Shown here piece by piece: positions 6,811-15,383 of a stretch of 64,000 bases of DNA. Source of the DNA: Lachnospiraceae bacterium (lineage in GTDB: Bacteria; Bacillota; Clostridia; Lachnospirales; Lachnospiraceae); contig CAAEWE010000040.1 of the NCBI GenBank assembly GCA_900759665.1, forward strand, positions 62,001 to 126,000, read 5' to 3'. The translations under genes were made by a program, and so were the position numbers. The notes beneath the pieces were generated by a model that made no database searches, was not told the DNA's origin, and was given only the letters and a program-made list of their open reading frames with translations. Every line of letters begins with the position of its first letter. The first letter of the stretch is position 1.

Positions 6811-8319
6811 ATGAATTTGAAACCGGAAGAGATCAGTTCCGTGATCAAGGAACAGATTAAACATTACAGTACCAAATTCGATGTATCTGATACCGGTACT
6901 GTCATTCAGGTGGCGGATGGTATTGCCCGTATTCATGGTCTGGAAAATGCCATGCAGGGTGAGCTCCTGGAATTTCCAAATGACGTATTTGGAATGGTAC
7001 AGAACCTGGAGGAGGATAATGTCGGTGCAGTACTCTTAGGTGATCATAAAAACATCAATGAAGGTGATGTGGTTAAGACCACAGGCCGGGTGGTTGAGGT
7101 GCCGGTAGGCGATGCCCTGCTGGGACGAGTTGTCAATGCACTGGGACAGCCAATTGATGGAAAGGGACCTATCGAAACTGAGAAATATCGTCAGATTGAG
7201 CGTGTGGCATCTGGCGTTATTTCCAGAAAGTCCGTAGACACACCGCTGCAGACAGGTATTAAGGCGATTGATTCCATGGTGCCGATCGGAAGAGGACAGC
7301 GTGAGCTGATCATCGGTGACCGTCAGACCGGAAAGACGGCCATTGCCATCGACACGATCATCAATCAGAAGGGCCAGGGAGTAAAATGTATTTATGTTGC
7401 CATTGGCCAGAAGGCATCTACCGTAGCCAGCATTGTAAAGAAGCTGGACGAGTACGGTGCGATGGATTATACAACGATCGTTGCGGCGACAGCCAGTGAG
7501 CTGGCACCGTTACAGTATATCGCTCCATATTCCGGATGTGCGATCGGTGAGGAGTGGATGGAGTCAGGAGAGGACGTGCTGATCATTTATGATGATCTGA
7601 CCAAGCACGCAGCGGCATACCGTACCCTTTCCTTGCTGCTCAAGCGTCCACCGGGACGTGAGGCATTCCCTGGAGATGTATTCTATCTGCATTCCCGTCT
7701 GCTGGAGCGTGCAGCCAGACTTTCTGACAAGCTGGGCGGCGGTTCCCTGACAGCCCTGCCGATCATTGAGACGCAGGCAGGCGATGTATCCGCATATATT
7801 CCGACCAACGTAATTTCTATTACAGACGGTCAGATCTATCTGGAGACGGAGATGTTTAACTCCGGCTTCCGTCCGGCAGTAAACGCCGGATTGTCTGTAT
7901 CCCGTGTTGGTGGTGCAGCGCAGATCAAGGCAATGAAGAAGATTGCCGGTCCGATCCGTATCGAGCTGGCGCAGTTCCGTGAGCTGGCAGCATTCTCCCA
8001 GTTCAGTTCCGATCTGGACCCGGAGACAAAGGCACAGCTGGCACAGGGAGAGCGTATCCGCGAGATCCTGAAGCAGGATCAGTACAATCCGATGCCTGTA
8101 GAAAACGAGGTCATGATCATTTATGCAGCTACCAAGAAATATCTGATTGATATTGAGCTGGATCAGATCCTTGAGTTTGAGAAGGGACTTTTCGAGTATG
8201 TGGATACCAAGTATCCGGAGATTCCTGACGAGATCCGCACCAAGGGCGAGATGAGTAAGGAGATTGAGGAGAAGCTTGTAAAAGCCATCGAGGAGTTCAA
8301 GGCAGATTTTGTAAAATAA
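6811..8319 (+). CDS. atpA: ATP synthase F1 subunit alpha
   Basis: Alpha is the regulatory nucleotide-binding subunit of F1. The 502-residue protein has the normal length, the P-loop GDRQTGKT about residues 169-176, the arginine-finger region SVSRVGGAAQ about residues 370-379, and the alpha signature PAVNAGLSVSRVGG. The start follows TGGAGGAGTATC. Minus-strand open frames over its 3' half are shadows caused by codon bias. Confidence 0.97.
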   Translation: MNLKPEEISSVIKEQIKHYSTKFDVSDTGTVIQVADGIARIHGLENAMQGELLEFPNDVFGMVQNLEEDNVGAVLLGDHKNINEGDVVKTTGRVVEVPVGDALLGRVVNALGQPIDGKGPIETEKYRQIERVASGVISRKSVDTPLQTGIKAIDSMVPIGRGQRELIIGDRQTGKTAIAIDTIINQKGQGVKCIYVAIGQKASTVASIVKKLDEYGAMDYTTIVAATASELAPLQYIAPYSGCAIGEEWMESGEDVLIIYDDLTKHAAAYRTLSLLLKRPPGREAFPGDVFYLHSRLLERAARLSDKLGGGSLTALPIIETQAGDVSAYIPTNVISITDGQIYLETEMFNSGFRPAVNAGLSVSRVGGAAQIKAMKKIAGPIRIELAQFRELAAFSQFSSDLDPETKAQLAQGERIREILKQDQYNPMPVENEVMIIYAATKKYLIDIELDQILEFEKGLFEYVDTKYPEIPDEIRTKGEMSKEIEEKLVKAIEEFKADFVK

Positions 8320-8372
8320 GCTGCGGTCGCAGATGTATCGTAGAAAGAAAGTAGAATGGAGGAACAAATCAT

Positions 8373-9251
8373 ATGGCCTCTATGAGAGATATTAAACGGA
8401 GGAAGGAGAGCGTACAGAGTACGGAGCAGATCACTAAGGCGATGAAGCTGGTGTCTTCGGTCAAGCTGACCAAGGCAAAGCAGAATGCCGAGGAATCCAA
8501 GCCGTATTTTGATACGATGTATGAGACAGTTGCCGGGATGATCGCAAAGTCCGGACAGATGTCTCATCCTTTCCTGCAGAAAGGAAAGTCGGACAAGAAG
8601 GCTGTGATCGTTGTGACATCTAATCGTGGACTGGCAGGTGGTTACAATTCCAACATTGTCAAAATGATCTCCAAGGATGATCGTTTTTCCCCGGACAATA
8701 CAAAGATTTTTTCCGTGGGAACCAAGGGACGCGACGCGCTGGAGCATCTGGGATATGAGATCGTAAATGATTATTCGGAAGCCATGAATGGTCCTATGTA
8801 TGATGATGCGATTGCTGTGGGAAAGGATGTCCTCAGCCAGTTTACCATGGGCAATATTGGTGAGATCTATCTGGTTTACACCATATTCAAAAACACTGTG
8901 GTACAGATTCCGACAATGGTAAAGCTTCTGCCGATCGATGCAGACGATATTACCTCGGAGAGCGAGGAGGCGTCCGATCCGTTAGAGCGCATTACGCTGA
9001 TGAATTATGAGCCGGCGGCAGAGGAGGCTTTGGACGCTATTGTTCCAAAGTATATCAACAGTCTGATCTTTGGCGGTCTGACCGAGGCGTATGCCAGCGA
9101 GAATGGAGCCCGTATGCAGGCGATGGATTCGGCAACGAGCAACGCGGAGGATATGATCAGTGATCTGTCCCTGCGTTATAACCGTGCTCGTCAGGCGTCT
9201 ATTACACAGGAGCTGACAGAGATCATTGCCGGTGCTTCGGCAATCCAGTAA
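8373..9251 (+). CDS. atpG: ATP synthase F1 subunit gamma
   Basis: Gamma is the central rotor shaft. This 292-residue protein has the N-terminal coiled helix starting SMRDIKRRKESVQSTEQITKAM and the C-terminal helix with the family signature region SEngARMQAMDSATSNAEDMI (about residues 243-262), which together form the coiled coil inside the hexamer. The start follows AATGGAGGAACAAATC. A hairpin lies in the 93-base gap before atpD. Confidence 0.96.
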   Translation: MASMRDIKRRKESVQSTEQITKAMKLVSSVKLTKAKQNAEESKPYFDTMYETVAGMIAKSGQMSHPFLQKGKSDKKAVIVVTSNRGLAGGYNSNIVKMISKDDRFSPDNTKIFSVGTKGRDALEHLGYEIVNDYSEAMNGPMYDDAIAVGKDVLSQFTMGNIGEIYLVYTIFKNTVVQIPTMVKLLPIDADDITSESEEASDPLERITLMNYEPAAEEALDAIVPKYINSLIFGGLTEAYASENGARMQAMDSATSNAEDMISDLSLRYNRARQASITQELTEIIAGASAIQ

Positions 9252-9280
9252 TGATCCAGAATGAAAAGATGATTAAAATA

Positions 9281-9308
9281 GTACTTTGCTGAAGGAGCGG
9301 CAAAGTAC
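9281..9308 (+). repeat. Hairpin between atpG and atpD
   Basis: GTACTTTGC and GCAAAGTAC form a perfect 9-bp stem with loop TGAAGGAGCG. The arm GCAAAGTAC is the same core word found in the two palindromes at 2608-2667 and 2769-2818. No T-run follows, so a processing or stability role is more likely than termination. Confidence 0.55.
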
Positions 9309-9344
9309 AGCAGAAATATAGTAAAAAGGAGTGAGATAAGAAAG

Positions 9345-10748
9345 ATGGCAGATTTAAAGACAGGTAAGCTGACGCAGATTATTGGTGCCGTCCTTGATAT
9401 CAAATTCCCAGAGGGTGGACTGCCTGAGATCAACGATGCAGTAAATGTCCCATTGGAAGATGGGAAGAAGCTGGTGGTTGAGGTGGCACAGCATCTGGGA
9501 GATGACACCGTGCGTTGTATCGCCATGGGTCCTACGGATGGATTAAAGCGTGGTATGACAGCGGAAGCTACCGGCGGTCCGATCAGTGTACCGGTTGGTG
9601 AGGCAACGCTGGGACGTATGTTTAACGTACTGGGTGAGCCGATCGATGAGAAGCCGGCACCAACGGACGTACAGTATGATCCAATTCATAGAAAAGCACC
9701 ATCCTTTGAGGAGCAGTCTACAGCCACAGAGATCCTTGAGACAGGTATCAAGGTCGTTGATCTTCTGTGTCCATATCAGAAGGGAGGTAAGATCGGTCTC
9801 TTTGGAGGTGCCGGTGTAGGTAAGACCGTGCTGATCCAGGAGCTGATCACAAATATCGCACAGGAGCACGGTGGATATTCTGTATTTACCGGTGTAGGAG
9901 AGCGTACCCGTGAGGGTAACGATCTTTATTATGAGATGATCGAGTCCGGTGTTATTGACAAGACCACCATGGTATTCGGTCAGATGAATGAGCCCCCTGG
10001 AGCACGTATGCGTGTGGGTCTGACAGGACTTACCATGGCAGAGAACTTCCGTGACCGTTCCGGTAAGGATGTCCTCTTGTTCATTGATAATATTTTCCGT
10101 TTCACACAGGCTGGTTCCGAGGTGTCAGCACTTCTTGGACGTATGCCTAGTGCCGTAGGTTATCAGCCGACGCTGCAGACCGAGATGGGTGCACTGCAGG
10201 AGCGTATCACTTCAACCAAGAAGGGATCTATCACATCCGTACAGGCTGTATACGTGCCTGCCGATGACTTAACAGACCCTGCTCCGGCCAATACCTTTGC
10301 CCATCTGGATGCAACTACCGTATTGGCACGTTCTATCGCAGAGCTTGGTATTTATCCGGCAGTAGATCCGCTAGAGTCCACATCGCGTATCCTTGATCCG
10401 CATATCGTAGGAGAGGAGCATTACAAGGTGGCCAGAAGCGTACAGGAGCTTCTTCAGAGATATAAGGAGCTGCAGGATATCATCGCCATTCTTGGTATGG
10501 ACGAGCTTTCCGAGGAGGATAAGCTGGTGGTAAACCGTGCAAGAAAGGTACAGAGATTCCTGTCACAGCCGTTCCATGTAGCCGAGCAGTTTACAGGACT
10601 TCCCGGCAAATATGTACCGGTATCTGAGACGATCCGCGGTTTCCAGGAGATTCTGGATGGTAAGCATGATGCGATCCCTGAGAGCTATTTCCTGAATGCC
10701 GGCAGCATTGATGACGTCGTAGAGCGTGCAGCTTCGGCATCCAAATAA
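9345..10748 (+). CDS. atpD: ATP synthase F1 subunit beta
   Basis: Beta carries the catalytic sites of F1. The 467-residue protein has the P-loop GGAGVGKT (about residues 153-160), the catalytic-Glu segment GVGERTREGND, the Walker B-containing LLFIDNIFRFTQAGSEVSALLGRMPSA region, and the DELSEED-equivalent loop written DELSEEDKL near residue 388. The length is normal. Start ATG follows AAGGAGTGAGATAAGAAAG. Confidence 0.97.
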   Translation: MADLKTGKLTQIIGAVLDIKFPEGGLPEINDAVNVPLEDGKKLVVEVAQHLGDDTVRCIAMGPTDGLKRGMTAEATGGPISVPVGEATLGRMFNVLGEPIDEKPAPTDVQYDPIHRKAPSFEEQSTATEILETGIKVVDLLCPYQKGGKIGLFGGAGVGKTVLIQELITNIAQEHGGYSVFTGVGERTREGNDLYYEMIESGVIDKTTMVFGQMNEPPGARMRVGLTGLTMAENFRDRSGKDVLLFIDNIFRFTQAGSEVSALLGRMPSAVGYQPTLQTEMGALQERITSTKKGSITSVQAVYVPADDLTDPAPANTFAHLDATTVLARSIAELGIYPAVDPLESTSRILDPHIVGEEHYKVARSVQELLQRYKELQDIIAILGMDELSEEDKLVVNRARKVQRFLSQPFHVAEQFTGLPGKYVPVSETIRGFQEILDGKHDAIPESYFLNAGSIDDVVERAASASK

Positions 10749-10759
10749 GGGGGGCTTCG

Positions 10760-11167
10760 ATGGCTGAAAAAACATTTAAATTGCAGATCATCTCTCCGAC
10801 CCGGGTGTTTTTTGATGAAGCTGTGGATATGGTAGAGATGAAGACCACAGAGGGTGAGATTGGTGTGCTGGCAGGTCATATTCCGTTGACGACGATCCTG
10901 GAGCCAGGTGTGCTTCGGATCAAGACCGATGGAAATGTCAGAGAGGCAGCACTTCACGATGGTTTCGTGCAGATCCAGAAGGACAAGGTAACGGTGCTGG
11001 CAGAGTCCTGCGAGTGGCCGGATGAGATCGATGCCAACCGTGCCCGGAAAGCGAAGGAGCGTGCAGAGCGCAGACTGACAAGCGGGTCTAAAGAGGTAGA
11101 TATGGTTCGCGCAGAGCTTGCATTAAAGAAGGCTTTGATCCGGATTGATCTTGCCGGAAAGCATTAA
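10760..11167 (+). CDS. atpC: ATP synthase F1 subunit epsilon
   Basis: Epsilon is the small rotor subunit that contacts gamma and the c-ring and can inhibit hydrolysis. The 135-residue protein has the N-terminal beta sandwich with GEIGVLAGHIPLTTILEPGVLRI (an unmistakable family segment, about residues 32-54) and the C-terminal two-helix domain rich in Arg/Ala/Glu. It starts 11 bases after atpD behind AGGGGGGC and ends the operon before a terminator. Confidence 0.95.
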   Translation: MAEKTFKLQIISPTRVFFDEAVDMVEMKTTEGEIGVLAGHIPLTTILEPGVLRIKTDGNVREAALHDGFVQIQKDKVTVLAESCEWPDEIDANRARKAKERAERRLTSGSKEVDMVRAELALKKALIRIDLAGKH

Positions 11168-11251
11168 ATAAAATTTTAAGAATTTAAGAGAAATCCCAAT
11201 AAAAAAGATCGAATAATTCGTGTACTTTTGATTTAATAATTCGTGCAACTA

Positions 11252-11296
11252 AAAAAATCACTGTAAATTTTATGAAATTTGCAGTGATTTTTTTTG
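11252..11296 (+). terminator. Terminator of the ATP synthase operon
   Basis: AAATCACTG and CAGTGATTT, with AAATTT/AAATTT inside, form a long stem followed by eight T. It closes the atp operon. A short direct repeat of AATAATTCGTG lies just upstream (about 11212 and 11235). Confidence 0.8.
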
Positions 11297-11396
11297 CTTT
11301 TTTCTGTGATAGGATGGATAAAGGAAAGCAGAAATAGTGAAGTTTTCTGTTTTGTAAAGTAAAAAGAACAAGGAAATAAATGGAAGGAGAAACGAT

Positions 11397-13838
11397 ATGG
11401 CAGAGACGATACTACGGCTGCAGAATATCAGCAAATATTATTATTCCGATACATCTGTCACGCAGGCACTGCGTAAGATCAATCTGGAATTTTCCATGGG
11501 AGAGTTCGTGGCAATCACCGGAGAGAGTGGAGGAGGTAAATCTACGCTTTTAAATGTGATCAGTGGAATGCTTCCTTTTGATGAGGGAGAAATGTACTTC
11601 AGGGGAGAGCCGACCTTTCAGTATGATGATCAGGACTGGGAGGAGTACCGGCGTAATAAGATCGGATTTGTGTTTCAGGATTACAGCCTGATCAATCACT
11701 ATACGGCACTGGATAATATTCTTGCAGCACTGGTGATCCAGGGGAAGGATCCGGAAAGTGCAAAGGAAGAGGCAATGGATTATCTGGCACAGGTTGGTCT
11801 GACGGAACAGGCGGCACAGAGAGCTTCACAGCTTTCTAGTGGACAGAAACAGCGTCTTTCCATTGCGAGAGCGCTGGCAAAAAATACGGACATTATTGTG
11901 GCGGATGAGCCCACTGGCAATCTGGACAGTGAGACGGGGGAACAGATCGTGGAGATTCTGGAGCGGCTTTCTCATCAGAAGCTGGTGATCATGGTAACGC
12001 ACAATTATGATCAGGCAGAACAGTATGTGACCAGACGGATCCGGCTTCATGATGGAGAGATTGTAACAGATGTTCCAGTGAATAAGCGGGATCAAAATGT
12101 GGATCAGGAACCTCAAAATCCCTCCGGATGTGAAAGGAACGACAAAAAAAGCTGCACAGACGGTGCAGACAACAGTGGGGCAAAAAGCAAAAAGAAAAAA
12201 CAGCATATGGCGGATTTTTTCGCGCGAAAAAATATAAAAATGCAAAAGGGACGGGCAGGACTCTTTTTCACGTTTTTTCTGATCACTGCAGTGGTTTCGT
12301 TTTTGTTTATCGGAGAGCTTCTGGTTTATGCCGATGACCGGATCACAAAGGAATATGACCCGGATGCCTATCTTCAGAAAAATGATACCAGACTGGTGGT
12401 CCGCTATCCGGACGATAAGGTGTTGACCGAAAAGGATCAGGCGGCGATTTCCGGTGTCAAATATGTGGATCAGGTAGATTTATATGATTATGCAAATGAC
12501 GTCAATTATTACATCGAAAAAAATAAAGATTATGAAATAAAATACGGCAGTCAGGACGATCAGGTCACAAAAGTAAATGAGGATGGTGAGACGGATGCGG
12601 AAAGAGATCAGGGAGTCCGTCTGTTAGACAAGACTCATTTCATGAAATCTTCCACTGCGATCACAAAGGATGATCTGTCTGCAGGATGTCTGCCGAAGGA
12701 ACGGAATGAGATCGTGCTTTATTCCACAGACCAAAAGAAGCTCAACAGTATGATCCGGTGTTATTTTTCGTCAGACAACCTCTGGAAGGAAGGACAGAGT
12801 TGTTATCAGGACCTGAAGGTTGTGGGAATATTAAAGGATAAAACCAGACAGGTATATTTTCATCCGGAGCTCTGCCAGATGCTGACCTATGGCATCGACA
12901 ATTTTGTGGTATGGGGAGAGTACTGCTGGGACATGAAGTACAAGAAATATTTTGGAACCATGAAACCGGCATATGTGGTGGTTTCCGATGATCTGAAAGA
13001 CAATGAGGTACGCGTTTCTTCCAATTACATCATAACCTCCACCGGCTATGGAACTGTGGCTGTCCCTGATAAACTGGATCGGGCATTCCCGGGAAACGGA
13101 CTTCTCCATATAGGGCATAAGGATACCGAGAGCGACAGTAACAGCAGTCAGCAGGAACAGATCGAACAGGATCTGAAGGCAGCCGGACTGGAAGATACCT
13201 CGGAAGAAGCGAAAAAGAATGATGATAGCACAACGATTGACATTAAGTATGTAAATGATTTCAGCGAGCAGGGAGGAGATTTCATAGAGGTAAGCCCGGA
13301 GGTTTATCAAAAGCTGCGGGACGTTTACAACATCGGAACTACACAAGCAAGTGTATATATTACAAATTACAGTAAGACAAACAAGGTGATTCAGGCACTG
13401 AAGGAAAAGGGTTATGATGTTATTAGTACATATCAGGTAAGTACCACCAAATACGTGCAGGAGAAAGTGTATAAGAGACTGGAGGTTATCGGTATTTCCT
13501 GTCTGATCCTGATCGTGCTGGCAATTCTCCAGATCCTGATCGTGCGTTCCATTCTTAAGATGAAAAAGAAGGACTACAATGTACTGCGGTTTATGGGAAT
13601 GAAGCAGAAGCAGCTTAGCAGGATCACCTATGAGGAAATGGGGATTCATGCAGCGGCGGCAGTAGTGATTACTTTGCTTATTATGTTTGTGCTTCGTCAG
13701 GCAGGCATATCCTTTATCCAAAGCATGATGTTTTATTATAGTGTGACAGGAGTTCTTGCGTACTTCCTTTATAATGCAGTGCTGCTTTTTGCAACCGTAT
13801 TTTTCTTTCATCGTAAGCTGCGTTATGCGGAGGGATAA
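11397..13838 (+). CDS. ABC ATPase fused to FtsX-like permease
   Basis: This 813-residue protein joins an ABC ATPase to a MacB/FtsX-type permease. The ATPase holds Walker A GESGGGKST (residues 42-50), Q-loop Q94, signature LSSGQ (146-150, one change from LSGGQ), Walker B ADEPTGNLD and switch His202. A charged Lys/Asp/Ser linker (about 215-275) leads to the permease: one helix near 285-305, a large extracellular domain of about 380 residues, then three helices at the C terminus with the FtsX core (VLRFMGMKQKQLSRI). Such proteins export peptides or lipids or give resistance to cell-envelope antibiotics. It opens a three-gene operon with a 15-base gap to the next gene. No sensor kinase lies nearby. 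Confidence 0.85.
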   Translation: MAETILRLQNISKYYYSDTSVTQALRKINLEFSMGEFVAITGESGGGKSTLLNVISGMLPFDEGEMYFRGEPTFQYDDQDWEEYRRNKIGFVFQDYSLINHYTALDNILAALVIQGKDPESAKEEAMDYLAQVGLTEQAAQRASQLSSGQKQRLSIARALAKNTDIIVADEPTGNLDSETGEQIVEILERLSHQKLVIMVTHNYDQAEQYVTRRIRLHDGEIVTDVPVNKRDQNVDQEPQNPSGCERNDKKSCTDGADNSGAKSKKKKQHMADFFARKNIKMQKGRAGLFFTFFLITAVVSFLFIGELLVYADDRITKEYDPDAYLQKNDTRLVVRYPDDKVLTEKDQAAISGVKYVDQVDLYDYANDVNYYIEKNKDYEIKYGSQDDQVTKVNEDGETDAERDQGVRLLDKTHFMKSSTAITKDDLSAGCLPKERNEIVLYSTDQKKLNSMIRCYFSSDNLWKEGQSCYQDLKVVGILKDKTRQVYFHPELCQMLTYGIDNFVVWGEYCWDMKYKKYFGTMKPAYVVVSDDLKDNEVRVSSNYIITSTGYGTVAVPDKLDRAFPGNGLLHIGHKDTESDSNSSQQEQIEQDLKAAGLEDTSEEAKKNDDSTTIDIKYVNDFSEQGGDFIEVSPEVYQKLRDVYNIGTTQASVYITNYSKTNKVIQALKEKGYDVISTYQVSTTKYVQEKVYKRLEVIGISCLILIVLAILQILIVRSILKMKKKDYNVLRFMGMKQKQLSRITYEEMGIHAAAAVVITLLIMFVLRQAGISFIQSMMFYYSVTGVLAYFLYNAVLLFATVFFFHRKLRYAEG

Positions 13839-13853
13839 AAAGGGGGAGTTTAC

Positions 13854-15383
13854 ATGGAGAAGGGGAAGAAAAAACAAATATCTGATTGGAAGCGGGCAAT
13901 CTTTTTTGTTTCCCGGGATCTGCGGGGACAGAAGGGCAGGACGATTTTTCTTGCCACCGTATTTGTGACAGCGGCCGCCATTTCTTTTCTGTTTATCGGA
14001 GAATTGTCTGTGTACCGGGACGACCGAATCACCAAAAAGTATGATAATTCGGCATATATACAGCAAAATGACAAAAGGCTTTCGGTGCGCCGTTATGATG
14101 GAAAAGCGTTGACAAAAAAGGACGGGGAACAGATTCAGAAAATAAAAAATGTCACAGAGGTGGATATGAATGATTATGTCAATGATATCCGCTATGGCAC
14201 TTCCAAAAAGAAGAATAACGGTTTTATGCATTCTGACTCCGGTCTTACCGGGGAGGATTTAACGGAGGGGAATATGCCTGAGAAACGACAGGAGATCATT
14301 GTTTCTGCCGACAGCCCGTTAAAGGTTGGCTCCCGGAAGCGTATTTATTTTTCCTGCAAAAATTTATGGGGAGCAGGGAAAAAGTGCTGGTTTGATATGA
14401 CAGTGACCGGCAAATGCAGCAGAAAAGGGGAACAGATTTATTTCACCCCGGAATTTTGTCATATGCTGACTCCGTCGATGGATGGATACAGCTATCGGCT
14501 GGATTATGACCAGGACGACATGACAAGAGTATATACAAAAACCAGAAACTTTTACCCGGTGATCGCAGATGATCTGAAGGATAATGAAGTACGGGTATCC
14601 AAGAACTATAAATTTCCATCTGCGCTGGATTATCAGGGAAACTATATGACGGTTGAAAGCGCACTTTGTGGAAAAATATTACCGTATCATGTGTACCGGA
14701 CCCAGGGGAGTTCCGTGGTTGAGGTAGGTGCAAAGAAAGATGATACGGAGCCACAGCTTAAGTTGAGAAATAATGGATATCTGGAACTGCAGATGGATCC
14801 CGGTGATCAAGGGGGAGCATTTATTGAGGTGAGTGCGGAGTTGTTTGAAAAGCTGTATCCGGATCCCTGTGCACAGGCTAGCGTATATATCCGTCATTAT
14901 ACAAAGACCGATCAGGTGATCAAATCCCTGAATAAGAAAGGATATGATGCGGTCAGCACATACCGGGTCAGCACGACGGAGTACATTATGGAAAAGGTAT
15001 TCAAGCGTCTTCGGATTATTGAGTTTTCCACGGTTGTGCTGGTAATGCTTGTGTTCATGATGGTGTTACTGCTGCGTCAGAATGTGAAACAGAAACAAAA
15101 GGAATTACAGCTGCTCCGTTTTATGGGAATGCAGCAAAGACCGTTAAGGATCATGGTATATCTGGAATTGTTAGGTGTTGATGTTTTGGCGTGTCTGGCG
15201 GTAATGCTCCTGTTCTTCTGTTTCGGACACCGGATCCGGTCCCTTGACAGAATTTTGGATTACCAGAGCATTTGGAGTGCAGCAGGATATTTTGTTTATA
15301 ATCTGTCCGTTGTCGTGATAGGAGTTACAATGGCTTTGAATAAATTCCGGTCATCCACAGGATGGCAGAAAGGAAGGAATTAA
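13854..15383 (+). CDS. FtsX-like permease, paralogue of the upstream permease half
   Basis: This 509-residue protein is a stand-alone FtsX-like permease. Its N-terminal part aligns with the permease half of the preceding gene (SFLFIGELxVYxDDRITKxYD, with matching QNDxRLxVR and NDVNYY/NDIRYG blocks), and the C-terminal part also matches (KGYDxxSTYxVSTTxYxxEKVxKRL, LLRFMGMQQRPLR). It lacks any ATPase domain. The simplest history is a tandem duplication of the permease half. It probably works with the neighbouring fused ATPases as a heteromeric exporter. Start ATG follows AAGGGGGAGTTTAC; the stop is immediately followed by the next start codon. Confidence 0.82.
   Translation: MEKGKKKQISDWKRAIFFVSRDLRGQKGRTIFLATVFVTAAAISFLFIGELSVYRDDRITKKYDNSAYIQQNDKRLSVRRYDGKALTKKDGEQIQKIKNVTEVDMNDYVNDIRYGTSKKKNNGFMHSDSGLTGEDLTEGNMPEKRQEIIVSADSPLKVGSRKRIYFSCKNLWGAGKKCWFDMTVTGKCSRKGEQIYFTPEFCHMLTPSMDGYSYRLDYDQDDMTRVYTKTRNFYPVIADDLKDNEVRVSKNYKFPSALDYQGNYMTVESALCGKILPYHVYRTQGSSVVEVGAKKDDTEPQLKLRNNGYLELQMDPGDQGGAFIEVSAELFEKLYPDPCAQASVYIRHYTKTDQVIKSLNKKGYDAVSTYRVSTTEYIMEKVFKRLRIIEFSTVVLVMLVFMMVLLLRQNVKQKQKELQLLRFMGMQQRPLRIMVYLELLGVDVLACLAVMLLFFCFGHRIRSLDRILDYQSIWSAAGYFVYNLSVVVIGVTMALNKFRSSTGWQKGRN

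Noticed and set aside
7564..8747. Minus-strand open frames opposite atpA and atpG
   Set aside because: They are antisense shadows of highly conserved ATP synthase genes.
12831..14231. Long minus-strand open frame opposite the ABC permease genes
   Set aside because: Its 466 residues are antisense to two clearly coding genes, are rich in His/Ile/Cys of the kind expected from complementary codons, and have no ribosome site.
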